Origin: Corynebacterium propinquum DSM 44285
Lineage (GTDB): Bacteria; Actinomycetota; Actinomycetes; Mycobacteriales; Mycobacteriaceae
Direction: 5' to 3'
DNA length: 64,000 nucleotides
Assembly (NCBI RefSeq): GCF_000375525.1
Contig: NZ_AQXC01000002.1
Coordinates: 234,365-298,364, forward strand
The notes under the pieces are model-generated. The model was not told the DNA's origin, searched no databases, and saw only the letters and a program-made list of their open reading frames with translations. Below, in pieces: positions 43,709 to 54,608 of this stretch (within the stretch, counting starts at the first letter, position 1; each line of letters opens with the position of its first letter). Both the position numbers and the translations under genes were made by a program.

Positions 43709-43903
43709 ATGAAGCAGAAGACCCACAAGGGCACAGCAAAGCGATTCAAGCAGACTGGTTCCGGCAAATTGCGTCGTGAGCAGGCGAATCGTCGCCACCT
43801 GCTGGAGCACAAGCCTTCTAAGCGCACCCGCCGTCTGAAGGGTGACGTTGACGTTGCACAGGCTGATCAGAAGCGCATCAAGCGTTTGCTTGGCAAGGCC
43901 TAA
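43709..43903 (+). CDS. rpmI: 50S ribosomal protein L35
   Basis: The protein is 64 residues, very basic, with the L35 pattern [20 protein letters not shown] and [16 protein letters not shown]. It lies 32 bases after infC with a GGAAACTCC ribosome region, in the conserved order infC-rpmI-rplT. Confidence 0.95.
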   Translation: MKQKTHKGTAKRFKQTGSGKLRREQANRRHLLEHKPSKRTRRLKGDVDVAQADQKRIKRLLGKA

Positions 43904-43961
43904 AGGCCCACTCGTTTCATCCCACATCAGTACCAACAACAAGATTTAAGGAAGTATCACC

Positions 43962-44345
43962 GTGGCACGAGTAAAGCGGTCCGTTAACGCCAAGAAGAAG
44001 CGTCGCACAATCCTGAAGTCCGCTAAGGGCTACCGGGGTCAGCGTTCCCGCCGCTACCGCGTAGCAAAAGAGCAGTGGCTGCACTCCATGACTTACGCTT
44101 ACCGCGACCGTCGCGCGCGTAAGTCGGAATTCCGCAAGCTGTGGATCCAGCGCATCAACGCTGCAGCCCGCATGAATGACATCACCTACAACCGTCTGAT
44201 CCACGGCCTGCGTCTGGCCGAGATCGAGGTTGACCGCAAGATGCTCGCAGAGCTGGCTGTCAACGATTTCGACACCTTCTCCGCATTATGTGAGGCTGCC
44301 AAGTCCGCACTGCCTGCCGCCGTCAACGCACCGGCAAACGCTTAA
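43962..44345 (+). CDS. rplT: 50S ribosomal protein L20
   Basis: The protein is 127 residues and basic, with the L20 N-terminal helix ([18 protein letters not shown]) and [19 protein letters not shown], and the globular C-domain with [20 protein letters not shown]. The start is GTG at 43962 after AAGGAAG. It is the last gene of the infC operon, followed by a hairpin at 44377. Confidence 0.95.
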   Translation: MARVKRSVNAKKKRRTILKSAKGYRGQRSRRYRVAKEQWLHSMTYAYRDRRARKSEFRKLWIQRINAAARMNDITYNRLIHGLRLAEIEVDRKMLAELAVNDFDTFSALCEAAKSALPAAVNAPANA

Positions 44346-44376
44346 TTTCCCGCGCAACACCGTACGTATGCGCCAC

Positions 44377-44402
44377 ACGCCCTCGGAAGATTCCGGGGGC
44401 GT
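44377..44402 (+). terminator. Hairpin terminator after rplT
   Basis: ACGCCC-T-CGGAA at 44377-44388 pairs with TTCCG-G-GGGCGT at 44391-44402. It is very stable, with few T after it. Confidence 0.55.
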
Positions 44403-44460
44403 TGTGCTGTGCTCACACCGCCTTAGATTCCGCGAGGCTGTTGCCGTAGACTTAGCCTCC

Positions 44461-45282
44461 ATGACGCTAGATTTCTCTGAGCCGTTTACAGAGCGCACCC
44501 CACGCGTATCCCGCGCTGCAAAACTACACCGTGCAGCCGCTCGCAAAAAAGAACAACGCTTCCTTATTGAGGGAGAAAATGCGGTAGATGCTGCAGTATC
44601 GACGGGTGCGGCTACTGACGTGTTTGTTACCGAATCTGCGGCGAAGCGCTTCGCGCACATCGTGACCACCGCTGGGTTTATGGACGTTTATCTCCATCCC
44701 ATCACCGATGGTGCCGCCAAGCTGCTATCAGAAACCACTACCACGCCCGGTATTTTTGCCGTGTGCTTGCCGGTAATGTTTAGCGCTGGCAAAATCATCA
44801 AGTCCTCGCCCAGATTGCTGACGGTTCCGGTAGAAACCTCCGAACCCGGCAACGCCGGCACATTGATTCGAGTCTCGGATGCCCTCGGAGCAGATGGCGT
44901 CGTGTTTGCGGGAAACACCGTCGATCCGCACTCTAATAAGGTCGCGCGAGCCTCCGCAGGTTCGCTATTTCATACCCCGGTTGCCCGCGAGACGGGAATC
45001 AATGACGTGGTAGGCCAGTTGCGCGCTGCCAATCTGCAGATCCTCGCTACGGCTGCCGATGGCGAGATCAGCCTAGAAGAAGCAGAAGAAACTGGCATGT
45101 TGGTAAAACCTACGGCGTGGTTGCTGGGCAATGAAGCGCACGGACTTTCTGACGACGTCGCAGCCCGAGCTGACCACCGCGTGTCCATCCCAATTCGTGG
45201 CAACGCAGAATCGCTGAACTTGGCGACAGCAGCATCAATTTGCCTATACGAATCCGCGAAAGCGCAGAAGCGAGCCCGCTAG
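44461..45282 (+). CDS. TrmH/SpoU-family 2'-O-ribose RNA methyltransferase
   Basis: The protein is 273 residues from the ATG at 44461. Its N-terminal RNA-binding domain has RAAKLHRAAARKKEQRFLIE GENAV (broken here for length). SPOUT motifs are NAGTLIRVSDALGADGVVF, WLLGNEAHGLSDD and IPIRGNAESLNLATAASI, which form the knotted AdoMet site. It probably methylates 23S rRNA or tRNA. TAGACT ends 9 bases before the ATG with no ribosome site, so the gene is likely leaderless. A longer in-frame reading back into rplT is spurious. Confidence 0.85.
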   Translation: MTLDFSEPFTERTPRVSRAAKLHRAAARKKEQRFLIEGENAVDAAVSTGAATDVFVTESAAKRFAHIVTTAGFMDVYLHPITDGAAKLLSETTTTPGIFAVCLPVMFSAGKIIKSSPRLLTVPVETSEPGNAGTLIRVSDALGADGVVFAGNTVDPHSNKVARASAGSLFHTPVARETGINDVVGQLRAANLQILATAADGEISLEEAEETGMLVKPTAWLLGNEAHGLSDDVAARADHRVSIPIRGNAESLNLATAASICLYESAKAQKRAR

Positions 45283-45361
45283 CGGGAGTGGTGTTGCCTC
45301 GTTTAGCGCGAGCGCGCAGGCTGCATATATAAAATTGATGCCGCTAACCGTTGTGTCATAA

Positions 45362-46504
<1,143 letters not shown>

Positions 46505-46533
46505 GTACCAACCCAGAATAAGGAGCCGCAACT

Positions 46534-49038
46534 ATGCTGATCACCCAGAACTGGGTTACCCGTCTACTGAACCAGCACAATCCGGAATGGGCCGTCAGCC
46601 CGGCCGACTTCGACGGTGGTTACGTCCGCGTTGGATTCGAAACCGAAGGCTATAAGGCAATCGAAGAGACCACCGGCCCATTGGTATTCGGGCGGGTAGA
46701 AGAAATTGAAGAACTCACAGAGTTTAAAAAGCCGATCCGTTATTGCCAAGTCAACGTTGGTGAGGCAAATGGCACCGGTGAGATGCAGGGAATTATCTGC
46801 GGTGCCCGGAATTTCGCGGAAGGTGATCTTGTGGTGATCGCGCTTCCCGGAACCGTGCTCCCGGGTGGTTTTGCCATCGGCGAGCGTAAGACCTATGGAA
46901 AAATGTCTCGCGGCATGATTTGCTCTGTGGCTGAGCTGGGTCTCACCGATAAATCTGACGGCATTTTGACTCTCCCGGCTGCTGCCGGTGAGCCAGGCGA
47001 GGATGCCCGTGGTTATTTGGGCTTCGATGATGTCATCTTTGATGTCAACATCACTCCAGACCGTGGCTATGCGTTGTCCGCCCGTGGATTGTCGCGCGAA
47101 ATCGCTTCGGCGTTCAATCTGAAGTATGTGGATCCCGCAGTCGACCCGACCGTCGCAGGGTTGAGCATCGACGGCGTGCCTGCTGCCGACGGTGAAACCC
47201 TGTCCGTCAGCATCGCCGAGGACACCAAGACCCGCCGTTTTGGGTTACGCAAAGTCTCTGGGATTGACCCAACTGCGCAGTCACCATGGTGGATGCAGCG
47301 CGAACTGATGCTTTCCGGCCAACGCCCGGTCAACGCAGCCACGGACATCACGAACTACCTGATGTTGCTGTTGGGGCAGCCGATGCACGCTTTCGACGCC
47401 GACAAGATCCAGGGCGGGCTTACCGTGCGGTGCGCAGAAGAAGGCGAGAAATTTGAGACGCTCGATCACATCAACCGCACCCTGAATGCGAAAGATGTTG
47501 TGATCTGCGACGAATCCGGAATTCAGTCCATGGCTGGCGTGATGGGCGGAACCACCTCTGAAGTCAGCGATGAGACCACCGACGTCTATTTCGAGGCTGC
47601 AAATTGGGATCCGATCACTGTGGCTCGCACTTCACGTCGGCACAAGTTGTCGTCGGAAGCCTCCCGTCGTTTTGAACGTGGTGTCGATCCGGCACTGGTC
47701 GAGGTCAGCCTCGATCTGGCCTGCGCGCTGCTGGCAGATATCGCTGGCGGCACCGTAGAAGCCACCCGTACTGTGCACGGCGATGTTCCTGCCATGCCGG
47801 AAATTTCCATGGACGTGAATTTCCCATCGCAGATCGCTGGCGTCGACTACCCTGAACAGTCCGTTATCGGCCGTGTAGAAGAAATTGGCGCGGACGTCGT
47901 CAAGGATCGAGACCAGTTGCGTGTGACTCCACCAACCTGGCGTTCTGATCTCGGGGTTGCCGTCGATCTGGTGGAAGAAGTCTTGCGCCTGGAAGGGCTG
48001 GAAGATATTCCGACGATCTTGCCGACGCCTTCGGCAGGCCGTGGCTTGAGTCCCGCGCAAAAACGTCGCCGCGCAGTTGGCCATGCTTTGGCGTATTCCG
48101 GTTATGCGGAGATCTTGCCGACGCCGTTTATCGCCAATGACACCTTCGATATCTGGGGATTGGCCGCTGACGATCCACGCCGCAATACCGTTGCGGTACA
48201 GAACCCGCTGGAATCTGACCACGCAGTTTTGGGCACCACGTTGTTGCCATCGATGTTGGATGCGGTACGGCGCAACGTCGCCCGGGGCCGTGATTCGGTT
48301 GGTTTGTTTGGTCTCCAGCAGGTGAGCTTTGCCTCTGCGGACTACACGCCAATGCCGTCGGTTGCCAACCGGCCCGATGATGCCACCGTGGCGAGTGTCG
48401 TCGATAGTTTGCCGCGCCAGCCTTTGTACGTGGCTACCGTGGGGTCAGGTGAACAGGAATTTACTGGACCGTGGGGTAGTGGTCGGCACTATACCTATGC
48501 AGATGCGATTGAATCTGCGCGTATCGTGGCGCGTGCCTGCGGCGTAGAACTTGAAATTGCGAATGCAGAATATTTGCCATGGCACCCGGGACGCTGTGCG
48601 CAGCTGAGTGTTGCGGGCACCGTGGTTGGTCACGCCGGTGAGTTGCACCCACAGGTTGTTGAGGCTCTCGGATTACCGGCGCGTACGTGCGCTATGGAAT
48701 TGAATCTTTCCGCATTGCCGTTGGACGAGTCCTTCCCGGCACCACGGTTGTCGGCATTTCCTGCTTTGCACCAAGATTTGGCGCTGGTCGTCGATGATGA
48801 GGTTCCAGCCGAGACTGTGCGACGGGTTGTCGAATCCGCGACTGGTGAGTTGCTGGAGTCCGTGGAACTGTTCGATGTTTTCCGCGGTGAGCAGGTCGGA
48901 GCAGGCAAGAAATCACTGGCTTTTAACCTGATTTTCCGTGCTGCTGATCGGACGCTGACCGACGAAGAGGTTAATGAATACCGTGTACAAGCTGCAGAGA
49001 AAGCACGAGTGGAGCTGGGAGCACAGATGCGCGCTTAG
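46534..49038 (+). CDS. pheT: Phenylalanyl-tRNA synthetase beta chain
   Basis: The protein is 834 residues. Domain order: tRNA-binding OB fold (about 42-155, with CQVNVGEANGTGEMQGIICG split over 59-78), B3/4 editing domain (about 215-390), B5 domain, a catalytic-like module (QNPLESDHAVLGTTLLPSML) and a C-terminal anticodon-binding FDX-ACB domain (SAFPALHQDLALVVDDEVPA onward). AAGGAG lies before the ATG. It forms an operon with pheS. It is followed by two inverted repeats. Confidence 0.95.
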   Translation: MLITQNWVTRLLNQHNPEWAVSPADFDGGYVRVGFETEGYKAIEETTGPLVFGRVEEIEELTEFKKPIRYCQVNVGEANGTGEMQGIICGARNFAEGDLVVIALPGTVLPGGFAIGERKTYGKMSRGMICSVAELGLTDKSDGILTLPAAAGEPGEDARGYLGFDDVIFDVNITPDRGYALSARGLSREIASAFNLKYVDPAVDPTVAGLSIDGVPAADGETLSVSIAEDTKTRRFGLRKVSGIDPTAQSPWWMQRELMLSGQRPVNAATDITNYLMLLLGQPMHAFDADKIQGGLTVRCAEEGEKFETLDHINRTLNAKDVVICDESGIQSMAGVMGGTTSEVSDETTDVYFEAANWDPITVARTSRRHKLSSEASRRFERGVDPALVEVSLDLACALLADIAGGTVEATRTVHGDVPAMPEISMDVNFPSQIAGVDYPEQSVIGRVEEIGADVVKDRDQLRVTPPTWRSDLGVAVDLVEEVLRLEGLEDIPTILPTPSAGRGLSPAQKRRRAVGHALAYSGYAEILPTPFIANDTFDIWGLAADDPRRNTVAVQNPLESDHAVLGTTLLPSMLDAVRRNVARGRDSVGLFGLQQVSFASADYTPMPSVANRPDDATVASVVDSLPRQPLYVATVGSGEQEFTGPWGSGRHYTYADAIESARIVARACGVELEIANAEYLPWHPGRCAQLSVAGTVVGHAGELHPQVVEALGLPARTCAMELNLSALPLDESFPAPRLSAFPALHQDLALVVDDEVPAETVRRVVESATGELLESVELFDVFRGEQVGAGKKSLAFNLIFRAADRTLTDEEVNEYRVQAAEKARVELGAQMRA

Positions 49039-49090
49039 CGTGCTCAATCCTTGGATCAGTGCTTAGCCGCAGAAGAATGGATTTCTAGGT

Positions 49091-49130
49091 CACAGTATTT
49101 CACTGAAATTTGGTTTAGTGAAGTACTGTG
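49091..49130. repeat. Imperfect 14-base inverted repeat after pheT
   Basis: CACAGTATTTCACT at 49091-49104 and AGTGAAGTACTGTG at 49117-49130 pair at 13 of 14 positions. It may be a first terminator or a binding site; no T-run follows. Confidence 0.5.
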
Positions 49131-49197
49131 ATCAGACATCATGAAACACCGAAGACGCTCGTTGAGTAGGGGTTAAGCAGCAATCTGCAGATACACA

Positions 49198-49229
49198 AAC
49201 GCGCACTACCAGGATTGGTAGTGCGCGTT
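49198..49229. terminator. Bidirectional 13-base perfect hairpin between pheT and ocd
   Basis: AACGCGCACTACC at 49198-49210 pairs exactly with GGTAGTGCGCGTT at 49217-49229 around a 6-base loop. The flanking A and T residues let it end both convergent transcripts. Confidence 0.7.
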
Positions 49230-49277
49230 CACGTTAGGTGCTCTCGTGATTGGGCAGCCTATGGCTGCACCTAATTT

Positions 49278-50306
49278 TTAGACCAGGGAAGGAACTTCTG
49301 CGACCAGCGAGAAGAGATCCTTTGGGTCTTCGGGGTTGGCGATCAAGTCAATGTCGGTCTCAAGCTCGGTACCGGCCACATCATCGCGGAGGTAACGCAG
49401 AGCAGAGAAATCGTTGATGGCGAAACCAACGGAATCGAACAAGGTAATCTCTTCATCCGAGGAACGACCCTTTTCCTTGCCGGTGATGACCTTCCAGAAC
49501 TCAACTACCTCGTAGTCGTCTGGCTTCTGCTGGATCTCACCTTCGATGCGGGTCTGCTCAGGCAGTTCGACGAAGACGGTGGACATATCCAGGATGCCTT
49601 CAACCAACTCGGTCTTGCCAGGGCAGTCGCCGCCAACGGCGTTGATGTGTACGCCCGGCTTGACGTGCTGGGTGCCCAGAATCTGGTTCTGTGCCTTATC
49701 CGCGGTGCATGTGGTAATGATGTCTGCACCCTCGACGGCTTCTTCGGTGGTGGAGCAGACAGTGATGTTGAAGCCCAGAGGTTCCAGGTTGCGGCGAACC
49801 TTCTCTAAAGCCTCGGGGTCTACGTCGTAGATACGGATGTCTTCGATGCCCAAGTTGCCGCGGAAGCCGAGTGCTTGGAATTCAGCCTGTGAACCGGCAC
49901 CGATCATGGCCATGGTCTTGGAATCTGGGCGCGCTAGCTTCTTGGCCACCATGGAAGATACCGCTGCGGTGCGCAGTGCAGTCAGCAGCGTCATTTCCGA
50001 CAAGAAGGTTGGGTAACCATTGTCGACGTCGGCTAGCATGCCGTACGCGGTCACAGTCTGGAAACCACGTGCCGGGTTGGATGGGTGGCCGTTAACGTAC
50101 TTGAAGGAGTACTCTTCGCCGTTCGATGTTGGCATCAGCTCGATGACGCCGAATGGGGTGTGGCTAGCAACGCGAGGGATGAGGTCGAAACGCTCCCACT
50201 CGGAGTAATCCTTCTCCAAATAGCTGACCATACCGGTGATGATCTTTTCGACACCTTCGCGCTGGATCCAGCGTGCCATGTTGTCGACATCTACAAATTT
50301 GACCAT
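49278..50306 (-). CDS. ocd: Ornithine cyclodeaminase family protein
   Basis: The protein is 342 residues, normal for ornithine cyclodeaminase. It has a substrate-binding part with FKYVNGHPSNPARG, a Rossmann motif GAGSQAEFQALGF (about 137-149), VKPGVHINAVGGDCPGKTEL and a C-terminal DSVGFAINDFSALRYL. It would convert ornithine to proline and ammonia with NAD. An alternative within the family is an opine or alanine dehydrogenase. AAAGGAG lies before the ATG. It follows the permease gene by 106 bases on the same strand, which fits uptake and deamination of an amino acid. Confidence 0.85.
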   Translation of the reverse strand: MVKFVDVDNMARWIQREGVEKIITGMVSYLEKDYSEWERFDLIPRVASHTPFGVIELMPTSNGEEYSFKYVNGHPSNPARGFQTVTAYGMLADVDNGYPTFLSEMTLLTALRTAAVSSMVAKKLARPDSKTMAMIGAGSQAEFQALGFRGNLGIEDIRIYDVDPEALEKVRRNLEPLGFNITVCSTTEEAVEGADIITTCTADKAQNQILGTQHVKPGVHINAVGGDCPGKTELVEGILDMSTVFVELPEQTRIEGEIQQKPDDYEVVEFWKVITGKEKGRSSDEEITLFDSVGFAINDFSALRYLRDDVAGTELETDIDLIANPEDPKDLFSLVAEVPSLV

Positions 50307-50412
50307 GAGTGTGTGGTCTCCTTTCGTACTGAGTTTGTTGTTTCGAATCGGTTCCGACGTGACTACTTGTGTGTCACTGAGTTCAAGCCGGAAGATCCGT
50401 TGTGAACTTTAT

Positions 50413-51930
50413 TTACTCGCCAGATTCCTGGCTGTTGCTCCCCTGATTGTACGCTTTCATGCGCGATTGACGAGCTTCCAGCTGTGCCATTACTTCTGGT
50501 TTACATGCCTTCCAGCCAATCCAGAACATCGGGATGAGCAGGAGAGAAGCGGCCAAGGTATAAGTTCCCACCGGCCAGTCGAAGGCCATGAGAATGATGA
50601 CAACTCCGATGAAGATCACAACTGCGATATCGCCCCACCCGTTAAATGGGCTCGCATAACTAGAGCGTTCGTATTCTCCAGTCTTCGACAGTTTGACGAA
50701 CTTCCAGTGCGCCATGCTGATCGCCGCCCAGCTGGCCATGGTGCCCAGTGCTGCCAGGTTCAGTACGATCTCAAAGGCCATTTCTGGAACCACGAAGTTC
50801 AAGAACACACCAGCGAATGCGATTGCGCCCGCGAGCAAGATTCCGCCATACGGCACGCCGTCTTTGGATAGTGCCTTGCCGAATTTTGGACCAGAACCGG
50901 AAATCGACATGTTGTACATCACGCGGCCGGTGGAGTACAGGCCTGCGTTCAAGGAAGACAAAGCTGCGGTAATCAGCACCAATTGGAAGATGGGTGCAGC
51001 GACGCCGATGCCAAAGGAATCAAAGAAGGTCACGAATGGTGACACACCTGCAATGTATTCGGTGTGCGGCAGAACCAGCGTGAGCAGTAGTACGGAACCG
51101 AAGTAGAAGAAGATGATGCGGAACAACACCGCGTTGACGGCCTTCGGGATGATCTTTTCGACGTTTTTGGTCTCACCCGAGGTGGTGCCGACCAATTCGA
51201 TACCGGCGTAGGCGAAAACCACGCCCTGGATGACGACGATTGCAGGAAGCAGGCCGTTCGGAAGCCAGCCGCCACCTTCGCTGATCAGTTGGAAACCAGT
51301 GTCATAACCCTGTGGGTGGCCAGTGAGTACCACCCAAATACCCAGTGCCATGAAGACTAACAGTCCGAGAATCTTGATCAGAGAGAACCAGTATTCCAGT
51401 TCACCGAAGATCTTCACCGAAAGCATGTTGAAGCCCAGAATGAAGACCACCACCCCGAGGGCTAGCGCCCATTGTGGGATCGCATCCAGAATTGAGGTGT
51501 AACGGTCGAACCACAATATATAGAGAGCTACGGCGGTGGAGTCTGCGATGATGGTCATTGCCCAGTTACCCCAGTACAACCATCCGGTAACGAAGGCTGC
51601 CTTTTCGCCGTAGAACTCACGAGCATAAGAAACGAAAGACCCCGATGACGGGCGGTAAACGATGAGCTCGCCAAGGCCACGCAGGATGATGTAGCCAAAG
51701 AAACCACAGACCAGGTACAAAACAGCCAGGAATGGGCCGGCCTGTTCCAGACGGCTACCGGTACCTAAGAGCAAACCGGTACCGATCGCGGAACCAATGG
51801 CAATCATTTGCAACTGGCGTTGACCCATTCCTTTGGACAGGCCTTGATCTTCATCAAGATAGGATTCACGCCTTCCATTTGTTGTCGGCCCCATTGCGCC
51901 GCCATGCGGCTGGGGAGTTTGCTCTGACAT
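50413..51930 (-). CDS. Amino-acid permease (APC superfamily)
   Basis: The protein is 505 residues with about 12 membrane helices. The N-terminal family signature is GQRQLQMIAIGSAIGTGLLL, followed by SGSFVSYAREFYGEKAAF and GWLYWGNWAMTIIADSTAV, the usual marks of the AAT family (GABA, aromatic, proline or D-Ala/Gly permeases). A Pro/Gln-rich cytoplasmic tail of about 30 residues precedes helix 1. The substrate cannot be read; ornithine or proline would fit the downstream cyclodeaminase. A TCACAT/ATGTGA dyad lies upstream at 51994-52012. Confidence 0.85.
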   Translation of the reverse strand: MSEQTPQPHGGAMGPTTNGRRESYLDEDQGLSKGMGQRQLQMIAIGSAIGTGLLLGTGSRLEQAGPFLAVLYLVCGFFGYIILRGLGELIVYRPSSGSFVSYAREFYGEKAAFVTGWLYWGNWAMTIIADSTAVALYILWFDRYTSILDAIPQWALALGVVVFILGFNMLSVKIFGELEYWFSLIKILGLLVFMALGIWVVLTGHPQGYDTGFQLISEGGGWLPNGLLPAIVVIQGVVFAYAGIELVGTTSGETKNVEKIIPKAVNAVLFRIIFFYFGSVLLLTLVLPHTEYIAGVSPFVTFFDSFGIGVAAPIFQLVLITAALSSLNAGLYSTGRVMYNMSISGSGPKFGKALSKDGVPYGGILLAGAIAFAGVFLNFVVPEMAFEIVLNLAALGTMASWAAISMAHWKFVKLSKTGEYERSSYASPFNGWGDIAVVIFIGVVIILMAFDWPVGTYTLAASLLLIPMFWIGWKACKPEVMAQLEARQSRMKAYNQGSNSQESGE

Positions 51931-51993
51931 ATGACTTTCTCACCTTCTGTTCAGTGGAATGCAATGCATCGCAGGCCTAAGTACCTGGCAGCA

Positions 51994-52012
51994 TCACATG
52001 TGGCAAATGTGA
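51994..52012 (-). promoter_or_regulatory. Operator-like dyad upstream of the permease gene
   Basis: TCACAT at 51994-51999 and ATGTGA at 52007-52012 form a perfect 6-base dyad with a 7-base centre, 64 bases before the start. It is a candidate binding site for a transcription factor. It does not have the GlxR spacing. Confidence 0.4.
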
Positions 52013-52229
52013 CACGGGCTACGCCCAAGTGTTATTAGAATAAGTGACTGAGGTTATAAAAACAACCAACATTGTTGAACAGAAGTTGTTGCCCACATTA
52101 CGACTAGTGCGAAGAGAAGGCCGTTGCGAGAATAACTGTTGCGAAGAATTTATCGATGTGGGGACCTATCGGAGTGGTGTGAGGTGGAGCAAACCCCAGT
52201 AGGGGTACCGCTGTAGGGGACGTCGGCAA

Positions 52230-52269
52230 GAAAAACGACCAGCACGACATTGGAATGGCGTCGTGCTGG
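52230..52269 (-). terminator. Strong terminator after the formamidase gene
   Basis: On the minus strand CCAGCACGAC and GTCGTGCTGG (52239-52248 with 52260-52269) pair exactly over 10 bases, followed by TCGTTTTTCTT. Confidence 0.75.
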
Positions 52270-52277
52270 CCGCGGGG

Positions 52278-52299
52278 AGCAATCAGCTTCCTGATTGCT
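52278..52299. repeat. Second hairpin next to the formamidase terminator
   Basis: AGCAATCAG at 52278-52286 pairs exactly with CTGATTGCT at 52291-52299. It lies between the stop at 52325 and the main terminator. Confidence 0.55.
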
Positions 52300-52324
52300 T
52301 GATTGTTGGGGACTCTGAGAAATT

Positions 52325-53344
52325 TTACTTCTTGAACTTGTCCGGCAACGGTCCGAGCTGTGGACCATCAGGATAGTATTTCCAGCCGTCCTTGATTCGG
52401 ACCTCATCCGCCCATGGCACTTTGTACTGGCCTTTGGCAAGATCATCGATCCAGGTGAGGTAGTTTTCGGTCGCGCCGCCTGGTACTGCAACGTAGCCGC
52501 GATTGCCCAAGTTGAAGATGTTGTTTTCTAGGCCCCAGTTGATGCGAGCCTTATCGGCAAGCGCCGGGAAGATCTCGGCGGTGACAATCTCGTCTGGGTT
52601 ACGGTGACCTTCCGCGATGAGGTTTCCGTCGTAGTTGCACACATTGCCTTCGCCGAAGTAGTAGAAGACATTGTCATACCCTGCCAAGTTGACGGACGCG
52701 GTGAACATGAGGTTCTGGAACGCATTCGTCTTGTTGGTCATGATCCACTGGTCCTGCACTTGCGTGCTGTAGCCAGAAATGCGGATGTAGACGTTTGCAC
52801 CTTTGTATGCTGCTTCCCGGGCCAGTTCCGGGAACATGCCGTCGTGGCAGATATTGACGGCAAGCTTGGATCCTTTGGGTCCGTCGCATACCGGCATTCC
52901 GAGGTCGCCTGGGGACCACGGTTCAATAGGGGTCCATGGCTGGAGCTTACGATAATGGAGTGCGAGATTACCGTTGTTGTCGATGATGATCGCGGTATTA
53001 AACGGTGGCTTTCCCTCTTCGTGGTGCGGTTCCATGATGGAGAACACGCCCCAGATGTCGTTGTCTTTGCACGCCTTGCGGAATTTGTCGACCTCGGGAG
53101 AATCAACCGCAATGAGGAATTCATCGTAGGACCAGATTGCGGTATTCAGGCCGGAAGAGGAATATTCCGGGAACACAATCAAGTCAAGGTCCGGATAGCC
53201 CGCCTTGGTGGAAGCGACACGGCGGCAAATTTCGTCAACGTTGTTCTGTACGTCTTCGGGTTTTTCAACAATGGGGACGCGGTATTGGACGAGGGCCATC
53301 AATAAGCCGTCGGGTGAAGCGGAAATCGAACCAGTGCTAGACAT
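52325..53344 (-). CDS. amiF: Formamidase (nitrilase superfamily)
   Basis: The protein is 339 residues and follows the known Helicobacter AmiF almost throughout: [12 protein letters not shown] (catalytic Glu), [14 protein letters not shown] (catalytic Lys), [19 protein letters not shown] (catalytic Cys) and [15 protein letters not shown]. It hydrolyses formamide to formate and ammonia in the cytoplasm; other short amides are possible. AAAGGAGT precedes the ATG. It is divergent from argC and ends at the strong terminator near 52250. With the ocd and permease genes it makes a nitrogen-scavenging group. Confidence 0.9.
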   Translation of the reverse strand: MSSTGSISASPDGLLMALVQYRVPIVEKPEDVQNNVDEICRRVASTKAGYPDLDLIVFPEYSSSGLNTAIWSYDEFLIAVDSPEVDKFRKACKDNDIWGVFSIMEPHHEEGKPPFNTAIIIDNNGNLALHYRKLQPWTPIEPWSPGDLGMPVCDGPKGSKLAVNICHDGMFPELAREAAYKGANVYIRISGYSTQVQDQWIMTNKTNAFQNLMFTASVNLAGYDNVFYYFGEGNVCNYDGNLIAEGHRNPDEIVTAEIFPALADKARINWGLENNIFNLGNRGYVAVPGGATENYLTWIDDLAKGQYKVPWADEVRIKDGWKYYPDGPQLGPLPDKFKK

Positions 53345-53442
53345 GGGTCACTCCTTTGGGTGATGTGAATTACGGTATGCACACCACTGTACGCCCAAGG
53401 GAGGTTGTGCCACGATTTTCCGCGAAGTCGGGGCTGGTAAAC

Positions 53443-53490
53443 ATTCATGAATGAATAATTTGCATTTTGTTGCATAAAGTTTGCTAGGGT
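53443..53490 (+). promoter_or_regulatory. argC promoter with ArgR-type operator candidates
   Basis: ATTCATGAAT at 53443-53452 is a perfect palindrome, and two TTGCAT copies follow (53460 and 53470). These resemble ARG boxes. TAGGGT at 53485-53490 is a -10 box only 6 bases before the ATG, so argC is probably leaderless. The argR gene lies in the same operon. Confidence 0.55.
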
Positions 53491-53496
53491 GGCGCT

Positions 53497-54540
53497 ATGA
53501 CGATTTCAGTTGCTGTAGCAGGAGCCACCGGTTATGCAGGCGGTGAGATTCTCCGCCTGTTGCTGAACCATCCGCGTTACCACAGCGGCGACCTGCGAAT
53601 CGGCGCGCTGACCGGCCACTCGCACGCCGGTGAGCCGGTTTCACAGCAGATGCCGCATCTGCCGCAGCTTCGCGATCGTATGATTGAAGACACCACAGCC
53701 GAGGTGCTGTCCGGTCACGATGTTGTTTTCTTAGGTCTGCCGCACGGGCACTCTGCAGAATTGGCGAAACAGCTGCCAGACGACACCAAAATTATTGACT
53801 GCGCGGCTGATTTCCGGCTGCAGAAGAAAGCGGACTGGGATGCGTATTATGGCGGGGAATATGCGGGCCAGTGGCCGTATGGTATTCCAGAAATGCCAGG
53901 GCATCGCGCTGAAATTGCAGCAGCAAACAAGGTAGCTGTTCCTGGGTGTTTTCCCACGGGAATGACGCTTGCTTTGTTGCCCGCCGTAGCGGCAGCAGTA
54001 ATCGAACCAGCAATCAATATTGTTTCGATTACCGGTACGTCCGGCGCTGGTAAAAAGGCAGCGGTCCCACTGCTGGGGTCCGAAACCGCTGGCAACCTGC
54101 GTGCTTATAACACCTCCGGCAAGCACCGCCACAACCCAGAAGTGGTGCAAAACCTCCGCGAAATCCGTGAGCAGAACTACCGCATCAACTTCACGCCGGT
54201 GCTGGCACCAACCACCCGCGGAATTTTGACCACGGCTACCGCACAACTTGCGACACCGTTGTCGCAAGAGGAAATCACCGATATCTTTCATGATTTCTAT
54301 CGCGATGAGCCATTCATTCAGGTACTCCCTGCAGGTCAGCAGCCGGAAACGCAACATGTTATTGGCGCAAACACATGCCAGATACAGGCCGAGGTCTACG
54401 AAGCAACCAACACTTTGTTGATCACCGCAGTACTCGACAACTTGACCAAAGGTACCGGCGGAGCGGCCGTGCAATGCATGAACCTGATGGTGGGATTCGA
54501 GGAAGCCGCCGGGCTGACTCATCCAGGTTTGGCGCCGTAA
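53497..54540 (+). CDS. argC: N-acetyl-gamma-glutamyl-phosphate reductase
   Basis: The protein is 347 residues. N-terminal Rossmann motif [18 protein letters not shown] (about 4-21), catalytic Cys in [16 protein letters not shown] (near residue 150), and a dimerisation/substrate part with [10 protein letters not shown] and [15 protein letters not shown]. It reduces N-acetylglutamyl phosphate with NADPH, the third step of arginine synthesis. It is the first gene of argCJBDFR. An ArgR-type region precedes it. Confidence 0.95.
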   Translation: MTISVAVAGATGYAGGEILRLLLNHPRYHSGDLRIGALTGHSHAGEPVSQQMPHLPQLRDRMIEDTTAEVLSGHDVVFLGLPHGHSAELAKQLPDDTKIIDCAADFRLQKKADWDAYYGGEYAGQWPYGIPEMPGHRAEIAAANKVAVPGCFPTGMTLALLPAVAAAVIEPAINIVSITGTSGAGKKAAVPLLGSETAGNLRAYNTSGKHRHNPEVVQNLREIREQNYRINFTPVLAPTTRGILTTATAQLATPLSQEEITDIFHDFYRDEPFIQVLPAGQQPETQHVIGANTCQIQAEVYEATNTLLITAVLDNLTKGTGGAAVQCMNLMVGFEEAAGLTHPGLAP

Positions 54541-54608
54541 ACCGAAGAGGACAGACCGTACATTCGCCGAGATAAACGTTTTAGCCAACATAACTACGAG
54601 GATTTCCT

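Noticed and set aside
44230..45282. 350-residue version of the TrmH-like methyltransferase beginning inside rplT
   Set aside because: The first 77 codons overlap rplT in another frame and cross a terminator; the family starts at the ATG at 44461.
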